This document shows, piece after piece, positions 1-10,025 of a DNA stretch of 64,000 nt. This stretch comes from Histomonas meleagridis (lineage: Eukaryota > Parabasalia > Tritrichomonadida > Dientamoebidae), in assembly GCA_020186115.1 (NCBI GenBank), contig WSYJ01000013.1, positions 186,001-250,000 of the forward strand, in the 5' to 3' direction. Numbering within the stretch: position 1 is the stretch's first letter; the number at the start of each line of letters is the position of its first letter. A program made the translations under genes and the position numbers. The notes beneath the pieces were generated by a model, which was not told the origin of the DNA, searched no databases, and worked only from the letters and a program-made list of their open reading frames with translations.

Positions 1-30
1 TAGAAAGTGAACCATTACATTTTGATCTAT

Positions 31-450
31 TTATTTTTTTGCTTTTTGTTCTTTTTGAATTCTTTGCTTTTTTTCATTGACGGTTTTTGCCGCCATTTCT
101 TTTATCTTGTTCTTCCTTTCTTCCTTTTGCTCTTGTCTTGCTAGCTTTTTATTAGCTTTGTTCTTCTCGCGTTCTTTCTGTTTAATACTTCTTTCTTCAT
201 CTCTAATTCTTGAAACAACTCGTTTTTGTTGTGTCTTATCAAATGCTTCTCTGCTTAGTTGAAGAAGTTTCTCAATAGAATCTGCATATTGAAGATCTTC
301 TTTAGAATTTCCAAGACGCAAATTCCTCTTCTTTTTCTTTTGTTTTGGCTTTTTTTCTTCTTCGTTATTTTGTGCTTCCTCTGGTTCTTCCTGTTCTTTA
401 GGTTTTTCTTCAGATTCCACAATTTCTAATTTTGGATGGTGATGACTCAT
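31..450 (-). CDS. Small charged coiled-coil protein, unknown function
   Basis: A 139-residue protein that I do not recognise. The N-terminal third is rich in Glu and Pro (several EEPEE-like runs) and is followed by a Lys-rich patch (KPKQKKKKR). The remainder is predicted to be a long charged helix ending in KAKK. There is no membrane segment. The true start is taken as the ATG at 448-450; the frame stays open further upstream only through a TTG codon. The stop TAA is followed by ATAG and T-rich sequence near the window edge. The basic patch could be a nuclear or nucleolar localisation signal, which is inference only. An AATAAACGGC word lies just upstream of the start, matching motifs seen before other genes here. 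Confidence 0.6.
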   Translation of the reverse strand: MSHHHPKLEIVESEEKPKEQEEPEEAQNNEEEKKPKQKKKKRNLRLGNSKEDLQYADSIEKLLQLSREAFDKTQQKRVVSRIRDEERSIKQKEREKNKANKKLARQEQKEERKNKIKEMAAKTVNEKKQRIQKEQKAKK

Positions 451-1469
451 TTGATTGACCAAAAATAAACGGCTTCTTTATGGGTCCAGAGTCTGGACTC
501 CAGACCCAAGGAAAGAACAATATAATGAACATTGAAAAAAAATTCTTTTTCACTAAAATTTCTGTGCATGCACAATTAAATTTCATTGTCATGATTTGCA
601 ATTGGCTTTATATGAAATACTTAGGTGTGTATCTATTTTTGTTTTTTATTTTTTATTATTTCATTATTCTCCTTCAACATGTGTTTGGATCATTTTTCTT
701 ATTTTTTATCATTTTTTATTATCCATACATATATTTTTATCACTCTTTTATTGTACAAGTGGTTTTGTTTTATATGTTTTTGATGATTTTTGTTCATGTT
801 TTAACTTTAATAAGTCAACATTATTACTCAATATTTTTTGTTGATTTTATATTTTTAATCTTTATCCTTATATATATTTCACAATACATCCATATATATA
901 TATATTTATTTAATTTTCCCCCCTCTCTACTTCTTATCGATTTTCTCGTTTCATATTTTTATTTATTAAGATAAATTGATGTTTTTATAGCTTCCTTGGC
1001 AGAAATGTTAAATAAAATTTGAAATTTATATTGATAAGCTATCACACTGTAAACACATAAATTAAAATACACAAAGTCAAGAAATGCATTTTTTTATTGT
1101 ACAGTGAAATGGTCATGTGAAGTAAATACAGAAAATTGACAGATCTGATTGAATGATTCAACGAAAAAACGATTACTTTTGATTTAATTATTGAATTGTT
1201 GAACATTCGACATCTGAAACAATAAATTCAATTAAACGCCAAGATAAATCCAATTTGTATCAATATAAATATATGAACATCGAAAACTTAATCGATTCAA
1301 TCTCAATGTAAATTATTTTCTCGTAAATATTAATACATCCTCTTGCTTCACTCTAAAGTTTTCACTTGATGTAAATGTTTTGTTTTCACTGATTATATTG
1401 ACTTTTTGAGTCAATAATAAACGCTCCCGAATAACCGTCAAAAATATTCTATAAATAACAAATAATCAA
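451..1469. other. Intergenic spacer, AT-rich, with GC-rich palindrome and upstream motifs
   Basis: About 1 kb without a convincing gene. The open frame at 480-974 is low-complexity Phe/Tyr/Ile sequence produced by T-rich DNA and is not counted as a gene. A GC-rich imperfect palindrome occupies 480-507 (outer arms TGGGTC/GACCCA, inner arms GAGTC/GACTC). Near the kinase start, 1398-1414 forms TTGACT-5 nt-AGTCAA. It is followed by AATAAACGCTCCC (1416-1428) and AACCGTC, typical of the upstream words seen before many genes in this window. Confidence 0.6.
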
Positions 1470-3947
1470 ATGACAAACCTCCTCAGCCACGTCAGCCCGG
1501 AACTTAAGTCTTACCAGGTAGAGTTGGAAGACTTTGAAATGATGCAAATGATTGGTCAAGGAGCCTATGGACAAGTTTTTAAAGCAAGACATATTCCCAC
1601 AGGAAAAATTTGTGCTGTTAAAAAACTTTTTACACAGGACATTGAAAGTAAGGACTTAATAGATTTCTGTCGAGAAGTAGGAGTTCTTGCTAAATGTGAT
1701 AACTTGTTTTTGGTTCCATTTTATGGATGGAAGCCAACAATTCCACTTCTTATTGTTACAGAATATATACCAAATGGCTCACTCTTTGGTGCTCTTCGTC
1801 ATCGAAAGGGCGCTCCATCATTAACTCCTACACAAAAAACAATTATTGCACTTGGCATATGTAAAGGTATGGCTTCTCTTCACGCAATGGGCATCATCCA
1901 TAGAGATCTTAAGTCCCTCAACATACTTTTAGATAAGAAATTATTCCCTAGAATCTGTGATTTTGGTACATCAAGATTAACATCAGAATCTAATTTAATG
2001 ACAAAGAACGTCGGAACTCCTCACTGGATGGCTCCCGAGTCTTTCGTATCCACAGACTACACAAACAAAGTCGATGTCTATGCATTTGGAATTATGATGT
2101 GGGAAATGTTAACAGAAACAGCTCCATTCCAAGGAAAGGATGGAATCCAAATAGCTATTGCAGTATCACAAAACCAAGAAAGACCTGCTTTCCCAGATAA
2201 AACACCAAAAGAACTCAAACAATTTATCAATGCACTTTGGAATCAAGACCCAAACAATCGACCTACTTTTGAACAAGCATATAATGCCATTGCTTCAAAG
2301 AAGGTTATGTTTCCCGGAACTGAACCAGCTGCAATTGATTATGTTATCAATGAAATTAAGGATGACCAAATCATCCGTTCTGAGATCAGAGGCGCAAGAG
2401 AACCTCCTCTGAAGTACAACAAAGCACAAGTAATCTCTGCACAAGCAAATCGTAAAAGAAATAATACCGTATTATCAACAAAAAGACCACCTCCAATGAT
2501 CAAATCGGTCAGTAATGTCCTGGAAGTACCACGTTTCGATGATATTCTTAATTTCTCTATTCCTAACTATCAGAAAAATTTCACATTATGTATGCAAAAC
2601 TTAACACCTGAAAATGCTCCAAAGTTCTTCCATATGTTAGTACGATGTTTTTCACCTACTACACCCAAGAACATTTCTGAGATTGTCGTTGAAAATCTTA
2701 ATCAATTAATTCGATCTAATGCAAATTACTTTAACTTATTTATCGAGAATGATCTTTTACATCATTTGCCCATTAATTCTGAAAAATCAGTCAAATATAC
2801 CTTTGAGATTGCATTATTTGTAGTTACCCAACGACCAACGTTAATTGACAAACCATTTGTTCGGTACATATCACCATTTATTAACCATGAATATGCCGAC
2901 AAAACGTTACGTATCTTATATCCAATTGTTCAAATGTTCGATCGCTTATCCAATGGATGGATTGCAAGCGACCATTTAATTAAAGCATCAACGAACTTTT
3001 TCAATACGTCGCCGGTTTTATATTTACAAATGTTATATTACTTGATGTCTAATTATTCCCAATTTAACAATGCTCGTTTTGAATACATCATACCCATTTT
3101 TAATAATTATATTGCTAATTCTACGTCATCACAAGTAATTATAAATGTATATTCATTAATGATAATGTTTTATTCACCGAAATATAATATTGATCCTAAT
3201 ATTATCTTAAAGCATTTACAAAATCCAGAAACGACAACAATAACATTATCATTCCTAATAAAACAAAAGTCAATTCATTTAACCAAAGAGATTATGTCAT
3301 ATTTATTAGCGTTATTACCAAGCAATCAAAATGCTTATTACACAATACTATGTCAATGTGATCGAACTAAAAGCGGCGATTCATTATTAGCTAATGGCGG
3401 ACAATGGATCTTAAATGGTAAAATGAGTGTGAAACAAGTCGTCAATTTATTACTTGTGTTATTAGTGTTCTCAGAGTTACGTCCAATAATATCATCGTTC
3501 AATGAGATCCCAATGTTCTTATCACAACTAATGCATAGTAATGACATCAAAATGATCGAAGTCGCATCTTCAATCATAGTGAAACTTGTGTCAACGCCAA
3601 TGGACTTACACAAATATGAACAAAATGGATTCTTCACTAATTATCAGCAAACAGTTATGAAGTTAAATGATAAGGAATCATTGTCAACGTGCTTCTTCAT
3701 GATAGACACATTATCACGAATTGGTTTAATTTCCGAATTTTTAGGTTTAGTCGAATATTTTGTTGAGTTCTTGAAGACGAATAATTGTTATACTTTAAGT
3801 GTATTATCTACTTTATGTTCATTAAGTCAATATCCTCAAACGCAATCAATACTTAGAAACACAAATTGCGCTAAATACATCGAAGATTTAGCTGGAATTC
3901 AACAATATTTACCTTATATTAATATATTAAGAAAAATTATACAATAA
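1470..3947 (+). CDS. TKL-type protein kinase with C-terminal helical-repeat region
   Basis: An 825-residue Ser/Thr protein kinase of the tyrosine-kinase-like (TKL) type. The catalytic domain spans about residues 20-285. It has a glycine loop GQGAYG (29-34), ATP lysine in AVK (K51), catalytic loop HRDLKSLN (D146), DFG (164-166) and GTPHWMAPE (182-190). All key catalytic residues are present, so it should be active. HRDLKS.N and the short activation loop favour TKL over other groups. Residues about 350-825 are helical and resemble the armadillo/HEAT-like tails common on trichomonad TKL kinases. There is no signal peptide or membrane segment. The stop overlaps TAAA. The ATG at 1470 is the first in frame before the domain. 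Substrates are unknown. The kinase call is sure; the tail assignment is inference. Confidence 0.92.
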   Translation: MTNLLSHVSPELKSYQVELEDFEMMQMIGQGAYGQVFKARHIPTGKICAVKKLFTQDIESKDLIDFCREVGVLAKCDNLFLVPFYGWKPTIPLLIVTEYIPNGSLFGALRHRKGAPSLTPTQKTIIALGICKGMASLHAMGIIHRDLKSLNILLDKKLFPRICDFGTSRLTSESNLMTKNVGTPHWMAPESFVSTDYTNKVDVYAFGIMMWEMLTETAPFQGKDGIQIAIAVSQNQERPAFPDKTPKELKQFINALWNQDPNNRPTFEQAYNAIASKKVMFPGTEPAAIDYVINEIKDDQIIRSEIRGAREPPLKYNKAQVISAQANRKRNNTVLSTKRPPPMIKSVSNVLEVPRFDDILNFSIPNYQKNFTLCMQNLTPENAPKFFHMLVRCFSPTTPKNISEIVVENLNQLIRSNANYFNLFIENDLLHHLPINSEKSVKYTFEIALFVVTQRPTLIDKPFVRYISPFINHEYADKTLRILYPIVQMFDRLSNGWIASDHLIKASTNFFNTSPVLYLQMLYYLMSNYSQFNNARFEYIIPIFNNYIANSTSSQVIINVYSLMIMFYSPKYNIDPNIILKHLQNPETTTITLSFLIKQKSIHLTKEIMSYLLALLPSNQNAYYTILCQCDRTKSGDSLLANGGQWILNGKMSVKQVVNLLLVLLVFSELRPIISSFNEIPMFLSQLMHSNDIKMIEVASSIIVKLVSTPMDLHKYEQNGFFTNYQQTVMKLNDKESLSTCFFMIDTLSRIGLISEFLGLVEYFVEFLKTNNCYTLSVLSTLCSLSQYPQTQSILRNTNCAKYIEDLAGIQQYLPYINILRKIIQ

Positions 3948-4072
3948 ACAGAAACTTTAACGTGTTTGGGGCGCTCCCAAATATGAACTTTTTCAACTAA
4001 ACAGTTGTAAATTATTGTAATCTTAATATTTTTTGTAAAATACTGAAAAAGTTGTGCGGAACGTTTAGTGAT
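3948..4072. repeat. Convergent 3' spacer with GC-rich palindrome
   Basis: A short spacer between the kinase stop and the uL16 stop, which converge. TTTGGG-GCGCT-CCCAAA lies at 3965-3981 in otherwise AT-rich DNA. It could form a hairpin at the ends of both transcripts. A similar palindrome occurs at 28166-28181. Confidence 0.5.
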
Positions 4073-4708
4073 TTAGTTCGTCTTCTTTGGAATTGGACCG
4101 CGGCGGTATACGCGGCGCATGTGATTACCACACTCAACGATTTTGCCGGAAGCAAGATAGTCCTTGTATTGTTGAAGCGTGTATGGGGTGAAACCAACTT
4201 TGGATGAGACAACGACCTTTGACTTGCCTGGGAATTTGAAGGAGGCACGACGGAAGGCTTCAATGGCATTCTTAAGGCCATCCTTTGGTGCACGAACTGA
4301 CATAATGCATTGTGGATGGTTAACACGGGAAACCATACCATTTGGCTTACCGAAGGCATGACGCATACCGGTTTGAAGTCTATCTGCACCTGCGGTGGAA
4401 AGCATCTTGTTGATACGGAGAACATGGAATGGGTGAAGATTGATACGGATGTGATATGCTTTGCCCATTGTCTTCATCATGTAACGGTTGGAGCTAACAC
4501 GAGCGGCTTCAAGCGCTTCAGCAGAAATGTTTTGTCTGTGTTCAAGATAGATAAGACGAACACAATATGGGAAAACGTGGGCTGTGGCTTGTTTTGTACC
4601 TGTTTCATAACGTTGAAGACGTGGATCTGGAACACCACGGCAGAAACGTGACTTTGGATATGGAGCACTCTTAAAGTAGCGATAGCAACGAGCTGGACGA
4701 CGACCCAT
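4073..4708 (-). CDS. RPL10: 60S ribosomal protein L10 (uL16)
   Basis: A 211-residue eukaryotic uL16 (L10/QM) protein of full length. It opens with the family hallmark [13 protein letters not shown] and keeps [14 protein letters not shown]-like sequence (here [16 protein letters not shown]), the [20 protein letters not shown] segment and a basic C-terminus. uL16 sits near the peptidyl-transferase centre of the large subunit and is needed for late 60S maturation and subunit joining. Codon use is more C/G-ended than in neighbouring genes, consistent with high expression. The stop is TAAA. Upstream lie TTACGGTTTGAAGG and, further out, a GC-rich block at about 4777-4793. The assignment is secure. 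Confidence 0.97.
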   Translation of the reverse strand: MGRRPARCYRYFKSAPYPKSRFCRGVPDPRLQRYETGTKQATAHVFPYCVRLIYLEHRQNISAEALEAARVSSNRYMMKTMGKAYHIRINLHPFHVLRINKMLSTAGADRLQTGMRHAFGKPNGMVSRVNHPQCIMSVRAPKDGLKNAIEAFRRASFKFPGKSKVVVSSKVGFTPYTLQQYKDYLASGKIVECGNHMRRVYRRGPIPKKTN

Positions 4709-4855
4709 TTAGAAAAAGGGAAAGCCAAACCTTCAAACCGTAAAAATTCTCATGTTTACAACGAAGTGGTCGCTTTTTTTGGGGTGGCACCAAACGCCTA
4801 AATTTATCTTTGGATAGTCTTTGATTAAAAAAAATTACTGAAAAAAATTTTATTT

Positions 4856-6826
4856 TCAAATCCATTGGAGATTTCCATCAACTGCAACAATTGAACGAAC
4901 TGGATGTCCGATACCACAACTCCATGTCTTAACGAATTCTTCCATTGCTCCAGTTATACGCTTAGTTTCTTCTTGTAACTTTTGAATGTTTTCTTCTCCA
5001 AGCATATTCCTTGCTTCGATCTGCTTGATTACTTGATCACATAATTGTAATGATGTTGTCGGAATTCCATAAAGGATATCAATTGGGATGTTTTTACCAT
5101 CTTTAGTAGTAACCAATTTCATAAATCCGAACATTGTATCCAATGCGAAAGCCTTTTGTAATTCTTCATCCATCTGTTCTTCAAGTGGGAATCCAACATC
5201 TTTCATTGTTTCTCCTTCCTTTTCATAACATTGTACTAATACTGGGGATGATGGAAGTGCATCATTTAATGAAATTAAAAGTGTTGTCGTTGGTACAACC
5301 ACAGCTTCTGCTCCCCATCTATAAAGCCTTACTGTATCATACTCGAAAAATGGTTCTGGAAGAGAAGTCACTATTTCACCTTGGGGCCATACAAAAACGG
5401 GGGGTCCCTGTTTTACAACGGAGTGAAGATAAAGGAGTGCCCAAGGCGAGTGAAAAAGTGGTGATGGGGGTCCAAAGTGAACTAACCCTGGAATTGAAAG
5501 GGACGATTGAGTCAACATCAAAGGAGCAAGTGCAATCGCGGCAGTATAATTTCTTTCGAACATTTTAGCACGTGAATCTTCATCAAGGTCAAGTAAGTTC
5601 TCAAGACGTAATAAATCAAGCCCACCAGCAGCTATTGGTTGTGATTTTAAGAAAAGTCCAATTCGAGCTATAACTTGACACTTTTCATGGCATGAAACCA
5701 TTGATTCGTCAGCGGGTGGGTCGATTTGCTGCAATGCTTCGATAAATTCGGAGACTGATGCATCAAGCATCTTGCCGACTTCGAATAAGGTGACAGAAAA
5801 AGATTTAACAGTTTGCCCAAGATTTCCAAGCATTAATGCAGCAGGAAGATTACAATCATAAATTGCAGCTAAACGTTTGGCCGTTGGCTCATTAGAACCT
5901 CCATCAGCTTGTTCGTCAATAGATACTCTTTCAGCTAATCCAAGTCTAATAAATAGAGATAACACCTTACGGATTTCATGAACTTCAACAGCAAGCATCT
6001 TAGAGAGTTGTTCAATTGTTGTTCGCTCATCAATTGAGATGAATGACTTGTAACAAAGACCTTCAAGATAATCACCACATACACGATTCATAACAAAGTT
6101 ATCTAATGGTAAGAGCTTAACTGTGTCCTGTTGTGTGAGTGGAATATTAATATAAATAAGTCCTTCATTAATTAATCCACGAATATCTTGTTCATTGAAT
6201 GAGCTTATTTCAGCACCATTTGGCTGTGATGCGATTCGCTCATATGTAAGGCGCTGTGAGGATGGTAATTTGTTGAGTTTGGAGTCACTTGCTGGGATTG
6301 TGATAAGTATCCACCATTTTTGAAGCGGAACCTCCATTGGTGCTTGTGGGAGTAAAGATCGTAAAACCTTGTCTTTGGATTTGATAAAAGAGGACCAGCT
6401 ATTTGTTCTTGATTTGTTCATTGCATCAATAAATTGATTTCGACCAACACCAGTAACACGAAGAGCATCTGCAGCTGAGAAGTTAGGGATGCTTTGATAA
6501 GATCTATCACTAGCCATTACTTTAAGAAGCATTTCGCAGTAATAATTAAATGGAACTATTGGATTATTTTCCCTTAATTCAGCAGTCAAATGGTAAGGGA
6601 AAACAAGGAAATTGTTGATTCCATAGTCGATAAGCCTTTGGTAGTATTGTTGTTTCTGGATGAAAGGAAGAGAATTCCCATAAGGCTTTTGATGGTCAAA
6701 AAAGAAATTAAGAATACGTTGTTGGTACTGTGCAGGAGTACCGAAGTATGCTTGTGCGCTAGGCGTGAGTTTCTCCCAAGGTGTTGCCTCATCAAGGAAT
6801 TTGGATGTGTCTTCTTCCTGTATCAT
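4856..6826 (-). CDS. FAM91-family protein (FAM91A1 homologue)
   Basis: A 656-residue FAM91 protein. The N-terminal third carries strong family blocks: FPYHLTAELR, VPFNYYCEMLLKVMASD, SIPNFSAADALRVTGVGRNQFIDAMN, and later FVMNRVCGDYLEGLCYKSFISIDERT. In animals FAM91A1 works with TBC1D23 and WDR11 to capture endosome-derived vesicles at trans-Golgi golgins. A similar trafficking role is inferred here. There is no signal peptide or membrane segment. It is somewhat shorter than the roughly 840-residue human protein. The ATG at 6824-6826 is preceded by TTTACGGTGACACTTTTCGG. It is transcribed away from the helical-repeat gene at 7176, with about 350 bp between them. Confidence 0.88.
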   Translation of the reverse strand: MIQEEDTSKFLDEATPWEKLTPSAQAYFGTPAQYQQRILNFFFDHQKPYGNSLPFIQKQQYYQRLIDYGINNFLVFPYHLTAELRENNPIVPFNYYCEMLLKVMASDRSYQSIPNFSAADALRVTGVGRNQFIDAMNKSRTNSWSSFIKSKDKVLRSLLPQAPMEVPLQKWWILITIPASDSKLNKLPSSQRLTYERIASQPNGAEISSFNEQDIRGLINEGLIYINIPLTQQDTVKLLPLDNFVMNRVCGDYLEGLCYKSFISIDERTTIEQLSKMLAVEVHEIRKVLSLFIRLGLAERVSIDEQADGGSNEPTAKRLAAIYDCNLPAALMLGNLGQTVKSFSVTLFEVGKMLDASVSEFIEALQQIDPPADESMVSCHEKCQVIARIGLFLKSQPIAAGGLDLLRLENLLDLDEDSRAKMFERNYTAAIALAPLMLTQSSLSIPGLVHFGPPSPLFHSPWALLYLHSVVKQGPPVFVWPQGEIVTSLPEPFFEYDTVRLYRWGAEAVVVPTTTLLISLNDALPSSPVLVQCYEKEGETMKDVGFPLEEQMDEELQKAFALDTMFGFMKLVTTKDGKNIPIDILYGIPTTSLQLCDQVIKQIEARNMLGEENIQKLQEETKRITGAMEEFVKTWSCGIGHPVRSIVAVDGNLQWI

Positions 6827-7175
6827 TCAAAATGGAAACCGAAAAGTGTCACCGTAAACAAAAGCAAAAAATCAAAAAGAACCAAACTTTTTAATCATTC
6901 AGATGTTCAATAGCTTAATATGAACATTTATTTTGTCATACATACTAGGATTATATCTTAGCGTATTCAGAAAGAATTTTTTTTAATTTTTATATCAATT
7001 TTTGAAATGATATGTATCTTTTCTAATATCAAATAAATCAATTTGTATAGCATAATTTAATTGTACAGCATTAATGAGAAAAATGATGTTTTGATCCTAC
7101 TTTAATGTAGATTTTAGTTGAAGATTTTGAGATGTTGGCTGGCATTTATAAACGGCTTCGTTGCTGTAGCCACAG
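6827..7175. promoter_or_regulatory. Divergent promoter region
   Basis: A 349-bp AT-rich spacer between two outward-reading genes. It contains TTTACGGTGACACTTTTCGG toward the FAM91 gene and TTATAAACGGCTTCG 26 nt before the ATG at 7176. AAACGGC recurs upstream of other genes in this window. No other feature is seen. Confidence 0.5.
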
Positions 7176-9611
7176 ATGAACCCTAACCTCGAAGATGTTA
7201 TAAAATCATTTGTAACAAGCACATCCGAGGAACAAAGAAAGTGTTGCGAAGCAATTTTGCAAAGTGTTGTTGAAGATCCAAATTTTTATAATATTTTTGT
7301 TACAACACTTACAAATTCTCAAAGCGTGAGTTTAATTTCTTTTTTTATGATGCGAATTCAACCAAAACTCCAGTTTGTACCAAAAGATGCAATACGTGTT
7401 TTTTTTCAATTAACGATTGAAAGACTTCGAACTGGATTTTTTTCATCACAAGCATATGGCGTAATTTTCCATTTTCTTGCTCAATTAACAATGTATGATT
7501 TAACTTTAATACAAGAAACCCTTCAAAATTTATCAATTTTTATAAACCAAGAACAAACATTAACTTTTATATATAATTTATATGTTGTTAATGAGTCAGC
7601 TCGTACAGAAATATATAAATCGGAACCACAAGAAATAGAAGTAAATCTTAATTTTTTTAATCATTTCAAGCAAATTAATGAAGATGAAAATTATCAAGCA
7701 AGTCTTTTTACCCTTTTATCCAATTCCGAGATATGTCCAGTTTGGGTAAATTTACTTCGAATGTTCATTAAAATTTCTCCCAACATTTCACGATTTTCAG
7801 TCTTTTTAAATCAAATAAATCAGTGTTTTTCCATTCAACAATGTATACCATGTCTTATTGAGTTATTTGATGATATTCTCTCGCTTTCGATAGAATTTTT
7901 CACACTTGAAGAAATTGAATTTATAAAAAGTGTCATCACGATTATGGTTAACAATGCATTTCAAATGGTACAAACAGATACGCCAATAGAAGCATTTCTA
8001 CATTTTGCGTCATCCATTTATACGTTAGCCATTGATTACACGTTTGATTTTTATGGTATTGAACAAAATGCGATTTTTTCTCAACAATTTTTTGAGAATG
8101 TATATCAATTTTTAGATCGAATATTAATGCTTAACGAAGAAGAATTTTCAAATATTCTTGAAACGTTATGTAAATGTTTGAGTTATTGTCCATTTGACAT
8201 CTCTAATATTCGTCCATATGTATTACGATGTTTACAATATATGGTGAATATCATTGATATACATTTAACAGATTTTATACTCGAACGATTATCGAATTGT
8301 TTTATGTTGTTTAGTGAGCCATTAGGATATAACAAAATTGTGTCTGAATTTTTTGGTAATTCGATATGTAATATTACGCAAGGCCTATTTTTTGCAATTG
8401 CGCATTCTGATAAATCGATTCGACGATTATTTTCGAGTGCGTTTGCAATCTTTTTAACAGGAATTAGTAATCCTCCTATAACAGTCTTACATTTTATCTC
8501 TAAATGTTGTAAATATGCATCGGATTCATCACAATGCTTTATCCAAAACACGTTTTATTTCATTGATAAAGTTGACTTTAAATATGTTGGAATGGCATTA
8601 AATTCATTATCATTAGTATATCCCGAATTATTTGCGAATAATCCACAGATATATTATCAACCATTATTACGATTATTACCACAATCCGCAAACATCGAAA
8701 CGTTTCAAGTGTTATTAGTATCATTATTACGAATTACACAGAAATTATTAGTACAAGTCACCGAAATCACAACGATTTTAACAAATTTGTTTTCACTTTT
8801 AAGACAAATGATTATAAGTATTAACATAAATAATATTTTTGATTTACAACAATTTGTAGATTTCATTATATTCATCATTAAAGGCTCCGTATTTTATAAT
8901 AATGAAATTGTTGAATATATGCAAAATATGTACAATGAAATATTCCTTTTAGTTTTCGAGAAATTTAAACCTGCTTTAGCTGATGGTACTGATATTGAAG
9001 TACATATAACTATAGCGAATTATTTATCAGCAGCATTACAAAAAAATTGGGTTCGAAAAAGAGATGAAGTATTCCAATATTCATTACAATTCATTAATGA
9101 TATAAATGATGACAAAGATTTTAAGAATCCGTATTTCTCTGTACTTGTTTTGTTACCCGAATTCTTTCCTAATCAGAAGTTATACGAAATATTTTCGAAA
9201 TTTAAACATGAACAAATCGATGCGTTATTCGATCAAACAGCTCCTTATGACTATGCGAGGTATTGTTACTTGTTAACTGCTGTTTGTTTTTCGCAGTCAC
9301 AAGAAACAATTCCAAAGTTTTATTTATTAACGATGAATAATATGTTAAATCATATTACAAACGCTATGAATTGTATCCCGATAATTCTGCAGATCTTTAG
9401 AATAGTCGGATCCAGATTTAATAATTTGGAAATAGTTTGTAAAAATATTTTGACAAACGTGGCGCAAAAGTGTAATCCGCCAATTCAAGAAGTTGTCCTT
9501 CAACAATTTCGATTAAATTTCATGAGTCAAACGCCGGATTTAATTGTACTTGAAAATACATTTCATCAAATGTTATCAAGATACAAAAAAAGTAATAATC
9601 AGACAATTTGA
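7176..9611 (+). CDS. Large helical-repeat protein (possible importin/exportin-like solenoid)
   Basis: An 811-residue protein made almost entirely of amphipathic helices, without signal peptide, membrane helix or low-complexity linkers. The start (NLEDVIKSFVTSTSEEQRKCCEAILQS) and the repeated helix pairs resemble the HEAT-type solenoid of the importin-beta/exportin superfamily, in which the first helices have a similar spacing. No diagnostic motif proves this, so it is annotated as a probable HEAT/ARM-like solenoid. If it is a karyopherin it would carry cargo through nuclear pores with Ran. The ATG follows TATAAACGGCTTCG. The TGA stop is followed directly by TAAAA. A profile comparison against Xpo/transportin-SR families would decide. 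Confidence 0.7.
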   Translation: MNPNLEDVIKSFVTSTSEEQRKCCEAILQSVVEDPNFYNIFVTTLTNSQSVSLISFFMMRIQPKLQFVPKDAIRVFFQLTIERLRTGFFSSQAYGVIFHFLAQLTMYDLTLIQETLQNLSIFINQEQTLTFIYNLYVVNESARTEIYKSEPQEIEVNLNFFNHFKQINEDENYQASLFTLLSNSEICPVWVNLLRMFIKISPNISRFSVFLNQINQCFSIQQCIPCLIELFDDILSLSIEFFTLEEIEFIKSVITIMVNNAFQMVQTDTPIEAFLHFASSIYTLAIDYTFDFYGIEQNAIFSQQFFENVYQFLDRILMLNEEEFSNILETLCKCLSYCPFDISNIRPYVLRCLQYMVNIIDIHLTDFILERLSNCFMLFSEPLGYNKIVSEFFGNSICNITQGLFFAIAHSDKSIRRLFSSAFAIFLTGISNPPITVLHFISKCCKYASDSSQCFIQNTFYFIDKVDFKYVGMALNSLSLVYPELFANNPQIYYQPLLRLLPQSANIETFQVLLVSLLRITQKLLVQVTEITTILTNLFSLLRQMIISININNIFDLQQFVDFIIFIIKGSVFYNNEIVEYMQNMYNEIFLLVFEKFKPALADGTDIEVHITIANYLSAALQKNWVRKRDEVFQYSLQFINDINDDKDFKNPYFSVLVLLPEFFPNQKLYEIFSKFKHEQIDALFDQTAPYDYARYCYLLTAVCFSQSQETIPKFYLLTMNNMLNHITNAMNCIPIILQIFRIVGSRFNNLEIVCKNILTNVAQKCNPPIQEVVLQQFRLNFMSQTPDLIVLENTFHQMLSRYKKSNNQTI

Positions 9612-10025
9612 TAAAAAAATTTTTATGTGTTTTTAATTAAATAATAAAAAGTTTTATATTCATGAATTTAAAAATTGTTTTGCATTTTTCTGTTGTATCG
9701 TACTGACTTTTTGATCGCAATTATGTTAAATCCGATCAAAACCTCAAACCGGTTTTTTCAGACGCAAAAGCTTTGGTTCTAACCGGATTTGAATGCTTTA
9801 TTACTTCAATATATTGAAAATATTGAAACTAAGACATTCAATTCCATCCGTCAGAAACTGATCGTTTTAAAGTTTTTCCGGTTGATAATTCTAACCGACT
9901 ATTTCAAAAAGTATTTCACAGGTTTATTTTTCTGGGCTTTTCTAATGGAATTTGTGTTCCCTCAAAATCAAGCCAACAAAAATTGAACGAACAATCGGTT
10001 TGAGCTAACAAACAGCAACATCCCA
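9612..10025. promoter_or_regulatory. Upstream region with clustered CCGG/AACCG motifs
   Basis: The 414-bp spacer before the E2F-like gene. It holds a perfect palindrome AAACCGGTTT (9746-9755), AACCGG (9781-9786), CCGGTT (9878-9883), TAACCGACT (9892-9900) and ATCGGTTTGA (9994-10003). Such density is unusual in AT-rich spacers. The open frame at 9789-9986 lacks protein-like composition and is treated as chance. The motifs may be Myb or E2F-like binding sites (inference). Confidence 0.45.

Noticed and set aside
480-974. 164-codon open frame
   Set aside because: Composition is Phe/Tyr/Ile runs from T-rich DNA, with no domain and no promoter words fitting its start. It overlaps another chance frame.
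4310-4651. Frames opposite the uL16 gene
   Set aside because: They are antisense shadows of a secure ribosomal protein with strong codon bias.
9789-9986. 65-codon open frame before the E2F-like gene
   Set aside because: It lies in a motif-rich spacer, has no domain or signal sequence, and has no upstream words of its own.
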